Positions 34,382-42,803 of a stretch of DNA of 42,995 bases are shown here, piece by piece. The DNA is taken from the NCBI GenBank assembly GCA_021785115.1, contig JAJYGO010000108.1, forward strand, positions 1 to 42,995, given 5' to 3'. Position numbers and translations under genes: made by a program. Source of the stretch: Chloroflexota bacterium. GTDB taxonomy: Bacteria; Chloroflexota; Limnocylindria; Limnocylindrales; CSP1-4. The stretch's first letter is position 1; each line of letters opens with the position of its first letter. The notes beneath the pieces are model-generated. The model ran no database searches. It was not told the origin of the DNA and worked only from the letters and a program-made list of their open reading frames with translations.

Positions 34382-35373
34382 CCTCCTCCCCCCACGCGAT
34401 CGAGGCGCGCGCGCTCACGCGGCGCTTCGGCGACTTCACCGCCGTGGACGGCGTGGACCTGCAGGTCGCGACGGGCGAGCTCTTCGGCCTGCTCGGCCCG
34501 AACGGCGCGGGCAAGACGACCCTCGTCCGGATGCTGACCGGGCTCGTCCCGCCGTCGTCGGGCGACGCCTTCGTGGCGGGCGTGGACGTGCGGCGGGATC
34601 CCGACGGGGCGCGGCGCTGCCTCGGCGTGGTCCCCCAGGCGCTCACGTCCGACCTCGACCTGACCGGCCACGAGAACCTCGACATCTACGCGCGCTTCTT
34701 CGAGGTCCCGCGTGCCACGCGGCGCCCGCGCATCGAGGAGCTCCTGCGCCGGGTGGGCCTGTGGGACTGGCGGTCCCGGCTCGTCAAGACCTACTCCGGC
34801 GGCATGCGGCGGCGGCTCGAGATCGCGCGCGGCCTGATCCACAAGCCGCGGGTCCTCTTCCTCGACGAGCCGACCATCGGGCTCGACCCGCAGAGCCGGC
34901 GGGTGATCTGGGACCTCCTGGCGGAGCTGCGGAAGGGAGAGCAGATCACGATCTCGCTCACCACGCACTACCTCGACGAGGCCGAGGCGCTGTGCGATCG
35001 CGTCGCCATCGTGGACCACGGCAAGATCGTCGCGCTCGGCACCCCGCAGGAGCTGAAGTCCTTCGTGCCCGGCAGCGACACGATCGACCTGGCCCTCGGG
35101 CGCGCGCTGCCGGACGGCGCGCGGGAAGGGCTGCGCGCCCTCCCCGGGGTGAGGGACCTCGAGGGCGCGGCGGGGACCCTCCGCGTCCGGGCCGACGGGG
35201 GCGCGGCCCTGCTGCCGCGCCTCATCGAGGCGCTGCGCGAGCAGGGCGTGGAGGTCACCTCGGCCAGCATGAGCCGCATCACGCTCGAGGACGTGTTCAT
35301 CCGGTTCACCGGCCGATCCCTGCGCGACGAGGGGGGCGGCCGCGCGCCCGCGGGGCCGAGGAGGTTCACATGA
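34378..35373 (+). CDS. ABC-2-type exporter ATPase, 331 aa
   Basis: A DrrA/NodI-like ATPase energising an ABC-2 exporter. Walker A is GPNGAGKTT, the signature reads YSGGMRRRLEIARGL and Walker B VLFLDEPTIGLDP. A C-terminal extension (~90 residues, DTIDLALGRALP and on) is of the DrrA type. The GTG start overlaps the adaptor stop. ATGA overlap with the permease completes a translationally coupled adaptor-ATPase-permease operon. Likely cargo: a drug or lipid-like metabolite (inference). Confidence 0.9.
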   Translation: MTSSPHAIEARALTRRFGDFTAVDGVDLQVATGELFGLLGPNGAGKTTLVRMLTGLVPPSSGDAFVAGVDVRRDPDGARRCLGVVPQALTSDLDLTGHENLDIYARFFEVPRATRRPRIEELLRRVGLWDWRSRLVKTYSGGMRRRLEIARGLIHKPRVLFLDEPTIGLDPQSRRVIWDLLAELRKGEQITISLTTHYLDEAEALCDRVAIVDHGKIVALGTPQELKSFVPGSDTIDLALGRALPDGAREGLRALPGVRDLEGAAGTLRVRADGGAALLPRLIEALREQGVEVTSASMSRITLEDVFIRFTGRSLRDEGGGRAPAGPRRFT

Positions 35374-36482
35374 GGATCTGGGCGGTCATGGTCCGGGACC
35401 TCCTCCGCATCTCCCGCAACCCGGTCTCGCTCGTCTCCTCGGTGCTCCTGCCCGTCCTCTACCTGCTCATCCTCGGCAACGCGCTGCAGGGACCGCTCAA
35501 GGGTCTGCGGCTGGGCGTGGTCCGGCTCGACGACGGACCGCACGCGCGCGCGCTGGCGGGCGCGCTGCAGGCGGTCGAGCGGGGGCCGGGCACCGTCGCG
35601 CTCGTGCCGCTCCACGATCCCGAGGCCGGCTTCGCGCAGCTCCGCCGCGGGGGGCTGGCAGGGCTGCTGGTCGTGCCGCCCGGCTACTCGCGCGATCTCG
35701 CGCGGGGCCTCTCCGCCTCGGTCGGGCTCCACCTCGACAACGTCGACGCGATCGGGGCCTCCGCCATCCAGGCCGCGGTCCAGGGCGCGCTCGAGGCGTC
35801 CGGCCAGCCCCTGCCCCGGTTCGAGCGGCACGTCGGCACGGCCCGGGTGCGACCGCAGGAGATCTACCCCCGGGTCGACTACGACACCTCGCTCATCCCG
35901 GGCGTGGTCGTGCTGTCGATCTTCATGGGCAGCATGATCACCGGCGCCTTCAACCTCGTCATGGACCGCTTCACCGGCGTGCACGAGAGCTACCTCTCCA
36001 CCCCGCTGCGGCGCTCGGACATCAACATCGGCGTGCTGCTCAGCGGGACGGTGGTGACCCTGTGCTCGAGCGGGCTCGTGCTCGTCATCGGCTTCCTGGT
36101 CACCGGCTCGCGCGTCCACGGCGGCGTCGTCGGATACCTGGAGATGGTCGGCGTGGTGGTGCTGACGGCGCTCGGCCTGCTCGGGATGATGATGGTGCTC
36201 CTCGGACGCGCCCACCACCCGCGCGTCACCGGGGTGGTCACCGGGTTCCTGAACATCATCCTCTTCTTCCCCAGCGGCGCGCTCTACCCGATCGAGAGCT
36301 TCCCGGGCTGGCTGCGCGCCTTCGCGCGGGTCGATCCCGAGATGCATGCGGTGGCCGCGTTCAAGGCCATCCTCTTCCGGGGAGGGGACGTGGCCGCGGC
36401 CGGCCAGCACGTGCTGTGGCTGGCGGCCTTCGCGGCCGCGATGCTGCTGCTCTCCACCCTGACGCTGAAGCGGACCCTCTAG
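35370..36482 (+). CDS. ABC-2-type transporter permease, 370 aa
   Basis: Inner-membrane permease of an ABC-2 exporter with an N-terminal membrane helix (~20-37), a periplasmic domain of ~130 residues, then about five membrane helices (~175-360), including the conserved GVVVLSIFMGSMITGAFNLV and GALYPIESFPGWLR segments. A strong GAGGAGG ribosome site precedes the ATG, which overlaps the ATPase stop. With the HlyD-type adaptor upstream it resembles YbhFSR-type tripartite systems, although only one permease gene is present here. Confidence 0.88.
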   Translation: MRIWAVMVRDLLRISRNPVSLVSSVLLPVLYLLILGNALQGPLKGLRLGVVRLDDGPHARALAGALQAVERGPGTVALVPLHDPEAGFAQLRRGGLAGLLVVPPGYSRDLARGLSASVGLHLDNVDAIGASAIQAAVQGALEASGQPLPRFERHVGTARVRPQEIYPRVDYDTSLIPGVVVLSIFMGSMITGAFNLVMDRFTGVHESYLSTPLRRSDINIGVLLSGTVVTLCSSGLVLVIGFLVTGSRVHGGVVGYLEMVGVVVLTALGLLGMMMVLLGRAHHPRVTGVVTGFLNIILFFPSGALYPIESFPGWLRAFARVDPEMHAVAAFKAILFRGGDVAAAGQHVLWLAAFAAAMLLLSTLTLKRTL

Positions 36483-36503
36483 GCCCGGGCGCGCCCGAAG
36501 CCG

Positions 36504-36965
36504 GTGCACGCGCGCGCCCGGTTCGGGATGGCGGGCTATTACCGGGCGGACGAGCTGAACGCGGAGATGCTCACCGCGGATGGATGGATCCGCACCCGCG
36601 ACATGGCGCGTCGCGACGGGCGCGGATACCTCTACCTGGTCGATCGGCGGAGCGACATGATCGTGACCGGCGGGTACAACGTCTACCCGCGCGAGGTGGA
36701 GGAGGCGCTCCTCGCCCATCCCGCGGTGGCCGAGTGCGCCGTGGTCGGAGCGCCCGACCCGCTCTGGGTGGAGTCGGTGGTCGCCTTCGTCGCGCTGAAG
36801 CCGGGGCGCCAGGCCAGCGCCGACGAGCTCCGCGCGACGGTCCGCGAGCAGCTCGCCGGCTACAAGGTGCCGAAGCGCGTGGAGTTCGTCGACGCCGTCC
36901 CGAAGTCGCCGGTGGAGAAGCTCCTCCGGCGCGTCCTTCGCGAGCGGCTGCGGGAGGAGCGATGA
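36504..36965 (+). pseudogene. Truncated acyl-CoA ligase, C-terminal domain only
   Basis: The product (up to 153 aa; an ATG at 36528 would give 145) is just the hinge and small C-terminal domain of an ANL-family acyl-CoA ligase. It has GYYRADELNAEML, SDMIVTGGYNVYPREVEEAL and the terminal lysine motif SPVEKLLRRVLRE. The P-loop and acyl-binding core (about 350 residues) are missing, and the hinge reads IRTRDMA instead of the usual TGDL. It begins 21 bases after the ABC permease stop and in the same frame. It is probably the remnant of a gene cut by the event that placed the efflux operon here. Its ATGA overlap with the next gene suggests it once led that operon. Confidence 0.7.
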
Positions 36966-37747
36966 CGGTGCCGGGCGAGCAGGACGAGTCCGTGCGGGTG
37001 GAGCGATCCGGCGTGGTGACCATCGTCGTCCTGGCGCGCCCCCACCGGAGGAACGGCGTCGACGGCCCGACCGCCGCGCGCCTCGCCGCCGCCTTCCGCG
37101 AGTTCGACGCCGATCCGGGGGCGGCGGTCGCGGTGCTCCACGGCGAGGGCGGGCACTTCTGCGCGGGCGCCGACCTGAAGGCCATCGGCACGGAGCGCGG
37201 CAACCGCATGACGCGCGACGGCGACGGCCCGATGGGGGTCACGCGCCTGCGCCTCTCCAAGCCGGTGATCGCGGCCGTCGAGGGATACGCCGTCGCCGGC
37301 GGCCTCGAGCTCGCGCTGTGGTGCGACCTGCGCGTCGCGGACGAGGGCGCGGTGTTCGGGGTGTTCTGCCGGCGCTGGGGCGTCCCGCTGGTGGACGGCG
37401 GCACGGTCCGGCTTCCCCGCCTGATCGGGACCGGCCGGGCGCTCGACATGATCCTCACCGGGCGCCCCGTCGCGGCGCGCGAGGCGCTCGAGTTCGGCCT
37501 CGTGAACCGCGTCGTGGGACGCGGGACGGCGCGCGCGGCGGCCGAGCAGCTCGCGCGGGAGATCGCGGCGTTCCCGCAGACGTGCATGCGGAACGACCTC
37601 CGGTCGGTCCACTTCCAGGAGGGCAGGCCCGAGGCGGAGGCGATGGCCCACGAGTTCGCGCTGGGGACCGAGTCCGTCGCCGCGGACGGCCTGGCCGGCG
37701 CCGCGCGCTTCACCGCCGGCGCCGGCCGCCACGGCTCCTTCACCTAG
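36962..37747 (+). CDS. Crotonase-family enoyl-CoA hydratase-like protein, 261 aa
   Basis: A crotonase-fold protein. The oxyanion loop FCAGADLKA and the first glutamate (AGGLELALWCD, Glu144 in rat numbering) are present. The second catalytic position lies in VFGVFCRRWGVPLVDGG and carries no glutamate, as in a recognised crotonase subgroup of uncertain reaction. It may be an isomerase, a hydrolase or a lyase. Its ATG overlaps the stop of the truncated ligase. It converges on livF2 with 16 bp between stops. Confidence 0.85.
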   Translation: MTVPGEQDESVRVERSGVVTIVVLARPHRRNGVDGPTAARLAAAFREFDADPGAAVAVLHGEGGHFCAGADLKAIGTERGNRMTRDGDGPMGVTRLRLSKPVIAAVEGYAVAGGLELALWCDLRVADEGAVFGVFCRRWGVPLVDGGTVRLPRLIGTGRALDMILTGRPVAAREALEFGLVNRVVGRGTARAAAEQLAREIAAFPQTCMRNDLRSVHFQEGRPEAEAMAHEFALGTESVAADGLAGAARFTAGAGRHGSFT

Positions 37748-37763
37748 CGCCGGCCCGGCGCGC

Positions 37764-38405
37764 TCAGCGCGTCACCTCGCCGCGCTCGATGGTGTAGACG
37801 TCGCTGAGCAGGTCGGCGATGTGGCGCTGGTCGGAGTCGGCCACCAGCACCGCCAGGCCCGTCTCGCGGAGCTGGGCCAGCACCTCGGCGAACCGCCGCG
37901 CCAGCGCCGGCGCCAGGCCCTCGAACGGCTCGTCGAGGAGGAGCAGCCGGTCGGCCGCGAGCAGCGCGCGCGCCAGGGCGACCATCTTCTGCTGGCCGCC
38001 GCTCAGCTGGTTGGCCCGGCGGAGCCGGAACTCGCGCAGCTCCGGCATCAGGCCCAGGATCCACTCGACCCGGCGCTCGACGTCTTTCTTGCCGATGGCC
38101 CACGCCGGGAGCCGGACGTTCTCCACCACCGTGAAGTCGGGGACCAGCTTGCGGTCCTCCGGCATGTAGCCCACCCCGAGCCGGGCGCGCGCCTGCGGCG
38201 GCGTCCGGCGGAGGTCCACGTCGCCGAGGGCGATGCGCCCGGCGGTGAACGGCAGGAGCCCCATCACGGAGCGCATGAAGGTGGTCTTGCCGGCGCCGTT
38301 CCTCCCGATGAGCCCCACCATCGCGCGGGCGGGGATCGACATGCTCACCTGGCGCAGGACGCGCACGCTGCCGATCTCCACGTCGAGCCCCTCGACCTCG
38401 AGCAT
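37764..38405 (-). CDS. livF: Branched-chain-type ABC ATPase LivF (system 2), 213 aa
   Basis: Second-system LivF ATPase: Walker A GRNGAGKTT, signature LSGGQQKMVALARAL and Walker B LLLLDEPFEGLAP are present. At 213 residues it is about 20 shorter than usual at the C-terminus. It is the last gene of a KHMGF cluster and lies two bases after livG2. The Q-loop region VGYMPEDRKLVPDFTV is typical of Liv ATPases. Confidence 0.9.
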   Translation of the reverse strand: MLEVEGLDVEIGSVRVLRQVSMSIPARAMVGLIGRNGAGKTTFMRSVMGLLPFTAGRIALGDVDLRRTPPQARARLGVGYMPEDRKLVPDFTVVENVRLPAWAIGKKDVERRVEWILGLMPELREFRLRRANQLSGGQQKMVALARALLAADRLLLLDEPFEGLAPALARRFAEVLAQLRETGLAVLVADSDQRHIADLLSDVYTIERGEVTR

Positions 38406-38407
38406 GG

Positions 38408-39211
38408 TCAGCTCCCCGGCGCCGTCTGCGTGGGCGGCGCGCCGGCGTGCCGCGCGGCCTCGTGCTTCCCCACCACCAGCTCGCGCACCCGGCCGTCGCC
38501 CAGCACCGCCGCCGGCGGACCGTCCGCGATGATGCTCCCCGCGGCGAACGCCAGCACGCGCTCGGCGTACCGGGCCACGATCTCCATGTCGTGCTCGATG
38601 AAGTGGATCGTGACCTGCTGCGTCCGCAGGGCGCGCATGATGACGTCCATCAGGTCGTACTTCTCGGCCGCGCTGATGCCGGAGGTCGGCTCGTCCAGCA
38701 TCAGGAGCGCCGGCTTGCGCGCCGTCGCCATCGCGATGTCGAGGAGCTTCCGGACACCCTGCGGCAGCTTCGCGGCCACGTGCTTCCGGTACGACGCGAG
38801 GTGGTAGTGCGCCAGCAGCTCGTCGACCGCCTCCCGGCGCCGCGCGCTCTCGAGCGGGGCGCCGGCCGGGAGCCACCCTCCCTCCGCGATCCCGATCGCC
38901 ATCATCAGGTTGTCCGCCACCGTCATGGAGCCGAAGACCTGGGGGATCTGGAAGGAGCGGCACAGGCCGGCGGCGGTGACGTGGCGCGGCCCCCGGCCGG
39001 TGATGTCGCGGCCCAGGTAGGTGATCGTGCCCCGATCCGGCCGGAGGTACCCCGTCACCAGGTTCACGAACGTGGTCTTGCCGGCGCCGTTGGCGCCGAT
39101 GATGCCGACCGTCTCGCCGCGCCGGAACGCGACGTCGAGCTCGGCCGCGGCGACCAGGGCGCCGAACTGCTTCCGCAGACCCGCGATCCGCAGGATGGGC
39201 TCGTCAGGCAC
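38408..39211 (-). CDS. livG: Branched-chain-type ABC ATPase LivG (system 2), 267 aa
   Basis: LivG-type ATPase with Walker [26 protein letters not shown]-loop region, and Walker B LLMLDEPTSGIS. The signature is LPQGVRK instead of LSGGQ-type, a divergence common in LivG but worth noting. The length is standard, with a short extra tail (HAGAPPTQTAPGS). It overlaps livM2 by eight bases, so translation is coupled. Probable ligand: an organic acid or amino acid captured by the binding protein at 41141-42427. Confidence 0.9.
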   Translation of the reverse strand: MPDEPILRIAGLRKQFGALVAAAELDVAFRRGETVGIIGANGAGKTTFVNLVTGYLRPDRGTITYLGRDITGRGPRHVTAAGLCRSFQIPQVFGSMTVADNLMMAIGIAEGGWLPAGAPLESARRREAVDELLAHYHLASYRKHVAAKLPQGVRKLLDIAMATARKPALLMLDEPTSGISAAEKYDLMDVIMRALRTQQVTIHFIEHDMEIVARYAERVLAFAAGSIIADGPPAAVLGDGRVRELVVGKHEAARHAGAPPTQTAPGS

Positions 39212-40151
39212 GCGGCGCTCCCTCCGGCCTGCGCAGCCGCGCGGCCAGCGACCACAGGCCGTCCGGCAGGAAGAGCATGGCCAGGACCAGCGACGAGCCG
39301 AGGATCAGCTGCCAGAACTTCGGCGCGTACTGGTTGGCGTAGGTCCGGATGATCTCGAAGACGCCCGTGCCGACCAGCGCGGACAGCACGTGGCCCGGCC
39401 CGGACAGGACGGTGACGAAGAGGAACTCGCCCGAGGTCGTCCAGTAGGCGACGTCGGGGTCGATGTGGCCGATGGCGAGCGCCACCATCGCCCCGCCGGC
39501 GCCGGCGAGGAGGGCTCCGACCACCACCAGCAGGTGGATCGTGCGGCGGACCGAGCCCCCGAGGTACAGGACGCGGATCTCGTTGTCGCGGATGGCGGTG
39601 GTCATGCGCCCCGCCGTGGAGTCGAGGAAGCGGTGGAGCACGACCAGGGTCGGGAGGACGACCACCATCGTCCCGAGCAGGAGCGCGGGGACCCGGGTGG
39701 CGTCGGTGGTGGCGAGGCCGAGGAAGGTGGGGCTCTCCACCCGCAGGCCGTCGGTCCCGCCGAACTCCGTCGACTTCACGAGGAAGCCGAAGAGCAGCAT
39801 GGAGAAGGCGAGGTTCAGGTTGGCGAAGAAGATGCCGCGGTAGCGCGCCAGCAGGAACCCGAGGACGTAGGCCACCGCCCCGGCCACCGCCGCGCCGAGC
39901 AGCGTGATCACGAAGAAGTCGGTGATGCCGTGGCGGAGGCCCACCACGCCGGCCGCGTAGGCGCCCAGCGCGTAGAAGAGCGCCTGGCCGAACGAGATCA
40001 GGCCCGCGCGCCACATCACCACCAGCCCCGAGACGACGAGGCTCTTGGCGAGGATCACGGCGAGCAGGAAGACGAGCCACCCGGGGGCGAGGAGGGCCGC
40101 CGCCACCAGGGCGCAGACCAGCCCGAGCATCGCGAGGAGGAGCCCGCGCAC
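39204..40151 (-). CDS. livM: Branched-chain-type ABC permease LivM (system 2), 315 aa
   Basis: Hydrophobic permease of the LivM family with about nine membrane segments, including the conserved WRAGLISFGQALFYALGAYA. The start is the GTG at 40151, one base after the livH2 stop region. Unlike system 1 it is separate from its ATPase. The C-terminus ends normally (LPDGLWSLAARLRRPE). Confidence 0.9.
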   Translation of the reverse strand: MRGLLLAMLGLVCALVAAALLAPGWLVFLLAVILAKSLVVSGLVVMWRAGLISFGQALFYALGAYAAGVVGLRHGITDFFVITLLGAAVAGAVAYVLGFLLARYRGIFFANLNLAFSMLLFGFLVKSTEFGGTDGLRVESPTFLGLATTDATRVPALLLGTMVVVLPTLVVLHRFLDSTAGRMTTAIRDNEIRVLYLGGSVRRTIHLLVVVGALLAGAGGAMVALAIGHIDPDVAYWTTSGEFLFVTVLSGPGHVLSALVGTGVFEIIRTYANQYAPKFWQLILGSSLVLAMLFLPDGLWSLAARLRRPEGAPRA

Positions 40152-40152
40152 G

Positions 40153-41049
40153 TCAGATCCTCCGCACCGCGGCCGGCGCGAACAGCCCTTCCTTGCGCAC
40201 CGCCAGCACCGCCGTCATCACCAGGTAGATCACGAACACCTCGAGGGCCGGCACGAGGTGGACGGCCATGGCGCGCGCGATCCCGACCGCCAGCGAGCCG
40301 AGCAGCGCCCCCGGGATGCTGCCCATGCCGCCCATCACCACCACGGCGAACGCCACCACGATGACCTCCACCCCGATGCCGGGCTGGATGGAGATCATCG
40401 GCGCCGTGAGCGCGCCGCCCAGGGCACCGAACGAGCAGCCGATGATGAACGTCACCGTGGTGAAGCGCTTCACGTCGATGCCGACGATGTGCGCCATCTC
40501 GCGGTCGTGGATGACCGCCCGGAGGAGGAGGCCGCGCCGCGTCCGCGTGAGCCCCCACCAGAGCGCGACCGACACGACGGCCGCGATGACCACCAGCGCC
40601 AGGTCGTAGTTGGAGAAGGTGAGCCGCCCGAATGCGCTGCGCCCCAGCAGCGAGTAGGGCTGGTAGGCCGCGATCACCGTCCCGCCCCAGATCAGCGTCA
40701 GGACGTCCTCCAGGATGAGGAAGGCGGCGAACGTGATGAGGACCAGCACCACCTCGTCGCGGCCGTAGACGAAGCGGAGCAGCCCGCGCTCCAGGGCCAG
40801 GCCCACCACCACGCCCACCGTCACCGCGGCCGCCGCCATCAGGGCGAAGCTCTTCAGCGGGGTGAGCCCGGCCGCCGGGATCCACCCGATGAACGTGGCC
40901 GTGCAGTAGGCGCCGAACGCGTACAGGCCGCCGTGGGCGATGTTGAGGATCCGCATGACGCCGCACACCAGCGTCAGCCCGACGGCGACCAGGAAGAGCC
41001 AGGAGGCGTTGACGAGGCCGTCGATCAGGATTGCGACGAGCGTTCCCAT
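40153..41049 (-). CDS. livH: Branched-chain-type ABC permease LivH (system 2), 298 aa
   Basis: LivH-type permease with about eight membrane segments; it starts GTLVAILIDGLVNASWLFL and carries MRILNIAHGGLYAFGAYC, the family motif. The length is standard. It follows the binding-protein gene by 91 bases containing a strong hairpin, and precedes livM2 by one base. Confidence 0.9.
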   Translation of the reverse strand: MGTLVAILIDGLVNASWLFLVAVGLTLVCGVMRILNIAHGGLYAFGAYCTATFIGWIPAAGLTPLKSFALMAAAAVTVGVVVGLALERGLLRFVYGRDEVVLVLITFAAFLILEDVLTLIWGGTVIAAYQPYSLLGRSAFGRLTFSNYDLALVVIAAVVSVALWWGLTRTRRGLLLRAVIHDREMAHIVGIDVKRFTTVTFIIGCSFGALGGALTAPMISIQPGIGVEVIVVAFAVVVMGGMGSIPGALLGSLAVGIARAMAVHLVPALEVFVIYLVMTAVLAVRKEGLFAPAAVRRI

Positions 41050-41101
41050 GGGCGCGTTCCGGCGGGCCGGGCGGGGGACGGGTGGGCGGCGCCGCCGCGA
41101 A

Positions 41102-41120
41102 CGGCCGGTGACGCCGGCCG
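41102..41120 (-). promoter_or_regulatory. Intercistronic hairpin between livK2 and livH2
   Basis: CGGCCGG (41102-41108) and CCGGCCG (41114-41120) form a perfect 7-bp GC stem with a 5-base loop, 21 bases after the binding-protein stop. In binding-protein-dependent transport operons such stems often protect the upstream mRNA, giving more binding protein than permease. No T-tract follows, so full termination is unlikely. Confidence 0.45.
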
Positions 41121-41140
41121 CGGCGGGCGCTGCGCCGTCC

Positions 41141-42427
41141 TCAGGGGCACTTCGCCCCGGGCATGCCCGCCTCGAGCCACTGCTTGCTCGTCATGTCGGG
41201 CGGCGGGTTCACGCACTCGGCCGGGTAGTACCGGACGTTGACGAGCGTCGGCCCCTTCGCCTTGTCCATCTTGAACTGCCCGAAGGCGGCCTCGGTGATG
41301 GCCTGGTGGCCCTTCCCCAGCGCCATCTTCACGTGGGTGCTGAAGGACTCGAACTCCAGGCCGGTGAGCGCGGCGCGGATCTCGTCGGGCGTCGGCTTCC
41401 GGCCCGCCTTCTCCGCGGCCTTGTCCGCCGCCACCTTGTACGCCAGCACCGACTGGGCGATGTGGTAGGCCGGGTAGGACGGCTTGCGGTCGAACGCCTC
41501 CACGTAGTTCTTGACGAACCAGCGGTTGAGCTCCGTGTCGCGCGCCAGCGCGCCGTACGGGCCGCGCGCTCCCAGGATCGTCCCGTCGGCGAACTTGTCG
41601 GCCATGCGGTAGAGGCTGATCTCGGCGATGGTGTAGACCAGCTTGGAGCGGTCGTTCAGGCCCCGCCCCGCGGCCTGCGCCAGGAAGGCCTCCAGGTCGC
41701 CGCCCCAGAACGACGAGAAGATGAGGTCCGGCTGCTCCTCCATGAGGGCCGTGATCTCCGACGGGTACTGGCCCTGGAACAGCTTCGGGAAGAGGCCGCT
41801 CTTCGGCTGGGCCTTGGGGAGCAGCTTCTTCATCGCGAGCTGGAAGTCGCGCCAGGAGTCCTGCCCCCACGAGTAGTTCTGGTTGATGCCGGAGTAGGAC
41901 TTCACGTTCGGCATCATGTCCTTGAGGTAGTGGGCCGCCCCCACGGAGGTGATGGTGCCGTGGGCGGTGGGGCGGAACACGTAGTCGTAGCTGCGCTCCT
42001 CGAAGATCTGCGGCGTGCCGCCCTCCGAGATGACCAGGGTCGTCTTCAGCTCGTCGGCCACCGGGGCCACCGCCAGGGCGTCGCCGCTCGACACGTAGCC
42101 GAAGACCGCCTTCACGTTCCGGCGCTGCACCAGCGCCCGGAACTCCTGCACCACCCGGGTGGTGCCGCCGTTCTCATCGTTGAAGATGGGCTCCACCTCC
42201 CAGCCGCCGAAGCCCGGCTTCTGGTAGGGCGGCGGGAGCTTCCCCTCGTTGGCGGCCCGGATCACCAGATCGGCCGCGTCGCGGAGCGGGATGCCGGTGG
42301 TGGCGGCGCCGCCGCCGCTCAGGAAGCTGACGATGGCCACCCGCAGCGGCTCATCCGCCGCGGCCGCAGGGGCGACGCTCCAAATGCTCGCGACCACCAG
42401 CAACGCCGCAAGGACACCTCTCGCCAT
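41141..42427 (-). CDS. livK: Periplasmic binding protein of Liv-type system 2, 428 aa
   Basis: A type I periplasmic binding protein for the second Liv-type importer. The signal peptide is about 1-24 (ending PAAAA before Asp25); the mature part starts PLRVAIVSFLSGGGA. It is about 45 residues longer than system 1's protein and only distantly similar, so the ligands probably differ. A strong ribosome site (GGGAGGAG) precedes the ATG. The gene heads the KHMGF cluster, with a 376-bp regulatory gap upstream and a GntR/FCD regulator beyond. Confidence 0.9.
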   Translation of the reverse strand: MARGVLAALLVVASIWSVAPAAAADEPLRVAIVSFLSGGGAATTGIPLRDAADLVIRAANEGKLPPPYQKPGFGGWEVEPIFNDENGGTTRVVQEFRALVQRRNVKAVFGYVSSGDALAVAPVADELKTTLVISEGGTPQIFEERSYDYVFRPTAHGTITSVGAAHYLKDMMPNVKSYSGINQNYSWGQDSWRDFQLAMKKLLPKAQPKSGLFPKLFQGQYPSEITALMEEQPDLIFSSFWGGDLEAFLAQAAGRGLNDRSKLVYTIAEISLYRMADKFADGTILGARGPYGALARDTELNRWFVKNYVEAFDRKPSYPAYHIAQSVLAYKVAADKAAEKAGRKPTPDEIRAALTGLEFESFSTHVKMALGKGHQAITEAAFGQFKMDKAKGPTLVNVRYYPAECVNPPPDMTSKQWLEAGMPGAKCP

Positions 42428-42502
42428 CGCGTGCTCCTCCCGTGTAGTCGGCCGGGCGTCCCGCGACCCCGGGCACCCCGCCTCGCTCCGTCTCCTCAGA
42501 AT

Positions 42503-42521
42503 CCCGGACGCTCGGTCCGGG
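42503..42521. promoter_or_regulatory. Perfect 7-bp inverted repeat in livK2 leader
   Basis: CCCGGAC (42503-42509) and GTCCGGG (42515-42521) flank five bases, 76 bases upstream of the livK2 ATG. It could be the terminator-like end of the regulator transcript or an operator; there is no T-tract. Confidence 0.35.
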
Positions 42522-42606
42522 CACCGTACCGCTCGGCTGCGGGTCGTGCCGGCATCGACGACGACGCGTGAAGAGGGGCCGCTGGACGACCGTCGAACGG
42601 ACAAGG

Positions 42607-42626
42607 CTGTATACGACTGCACACAG
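42607..42626. promoter_or_regulatory. Candidate GntR/FCD operator with GTATAC core
   Basis: CTGT at 42607-42610 and ACAG at 42623-42626 flank a block containing the palindrome GTATAC (42609-42614). FCD-type GntR regulators commonly bind GTAC/GTATAC-like palindromes. It lies between the regulator gene and livK2. The symmetry is imperfect, so confidence is low. Confidence 0.25.
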
Positions 42627-42803
42627 AACGTCAAGGCGCGGATCGACATCTCACACGATTGGATCGGAGATCGCCACTCACGGATGTTGATTGCACGGCT
42701 CGATTGCCGGGTCGCGTCACGTGGCGCGCCGGCGAGGATCGACCTGGGGTGTCGCGGGGATGGGGCCGGCCGGCCATCGCCGGGCCGCGGCCCGGCGCGC
42801 GGT

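Larger units (their letters stand above)
42428..42803. other. 376-bp intergenic region upstream of livK2
   Basis: No convincing protein gene or RNA gene is seen. It holds a perfect dyad at 42503-42521, a GTATAC-centred element at 42607-42626 and, around 42600-42700, the least GC-rich stretch of the window, where promoter elements would be expected. It separates livK2 from the GntR/FCD gene on the same strand, so it must contain the livK2 promoter and the end of the regulator transcript. Confidence 0.5.
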
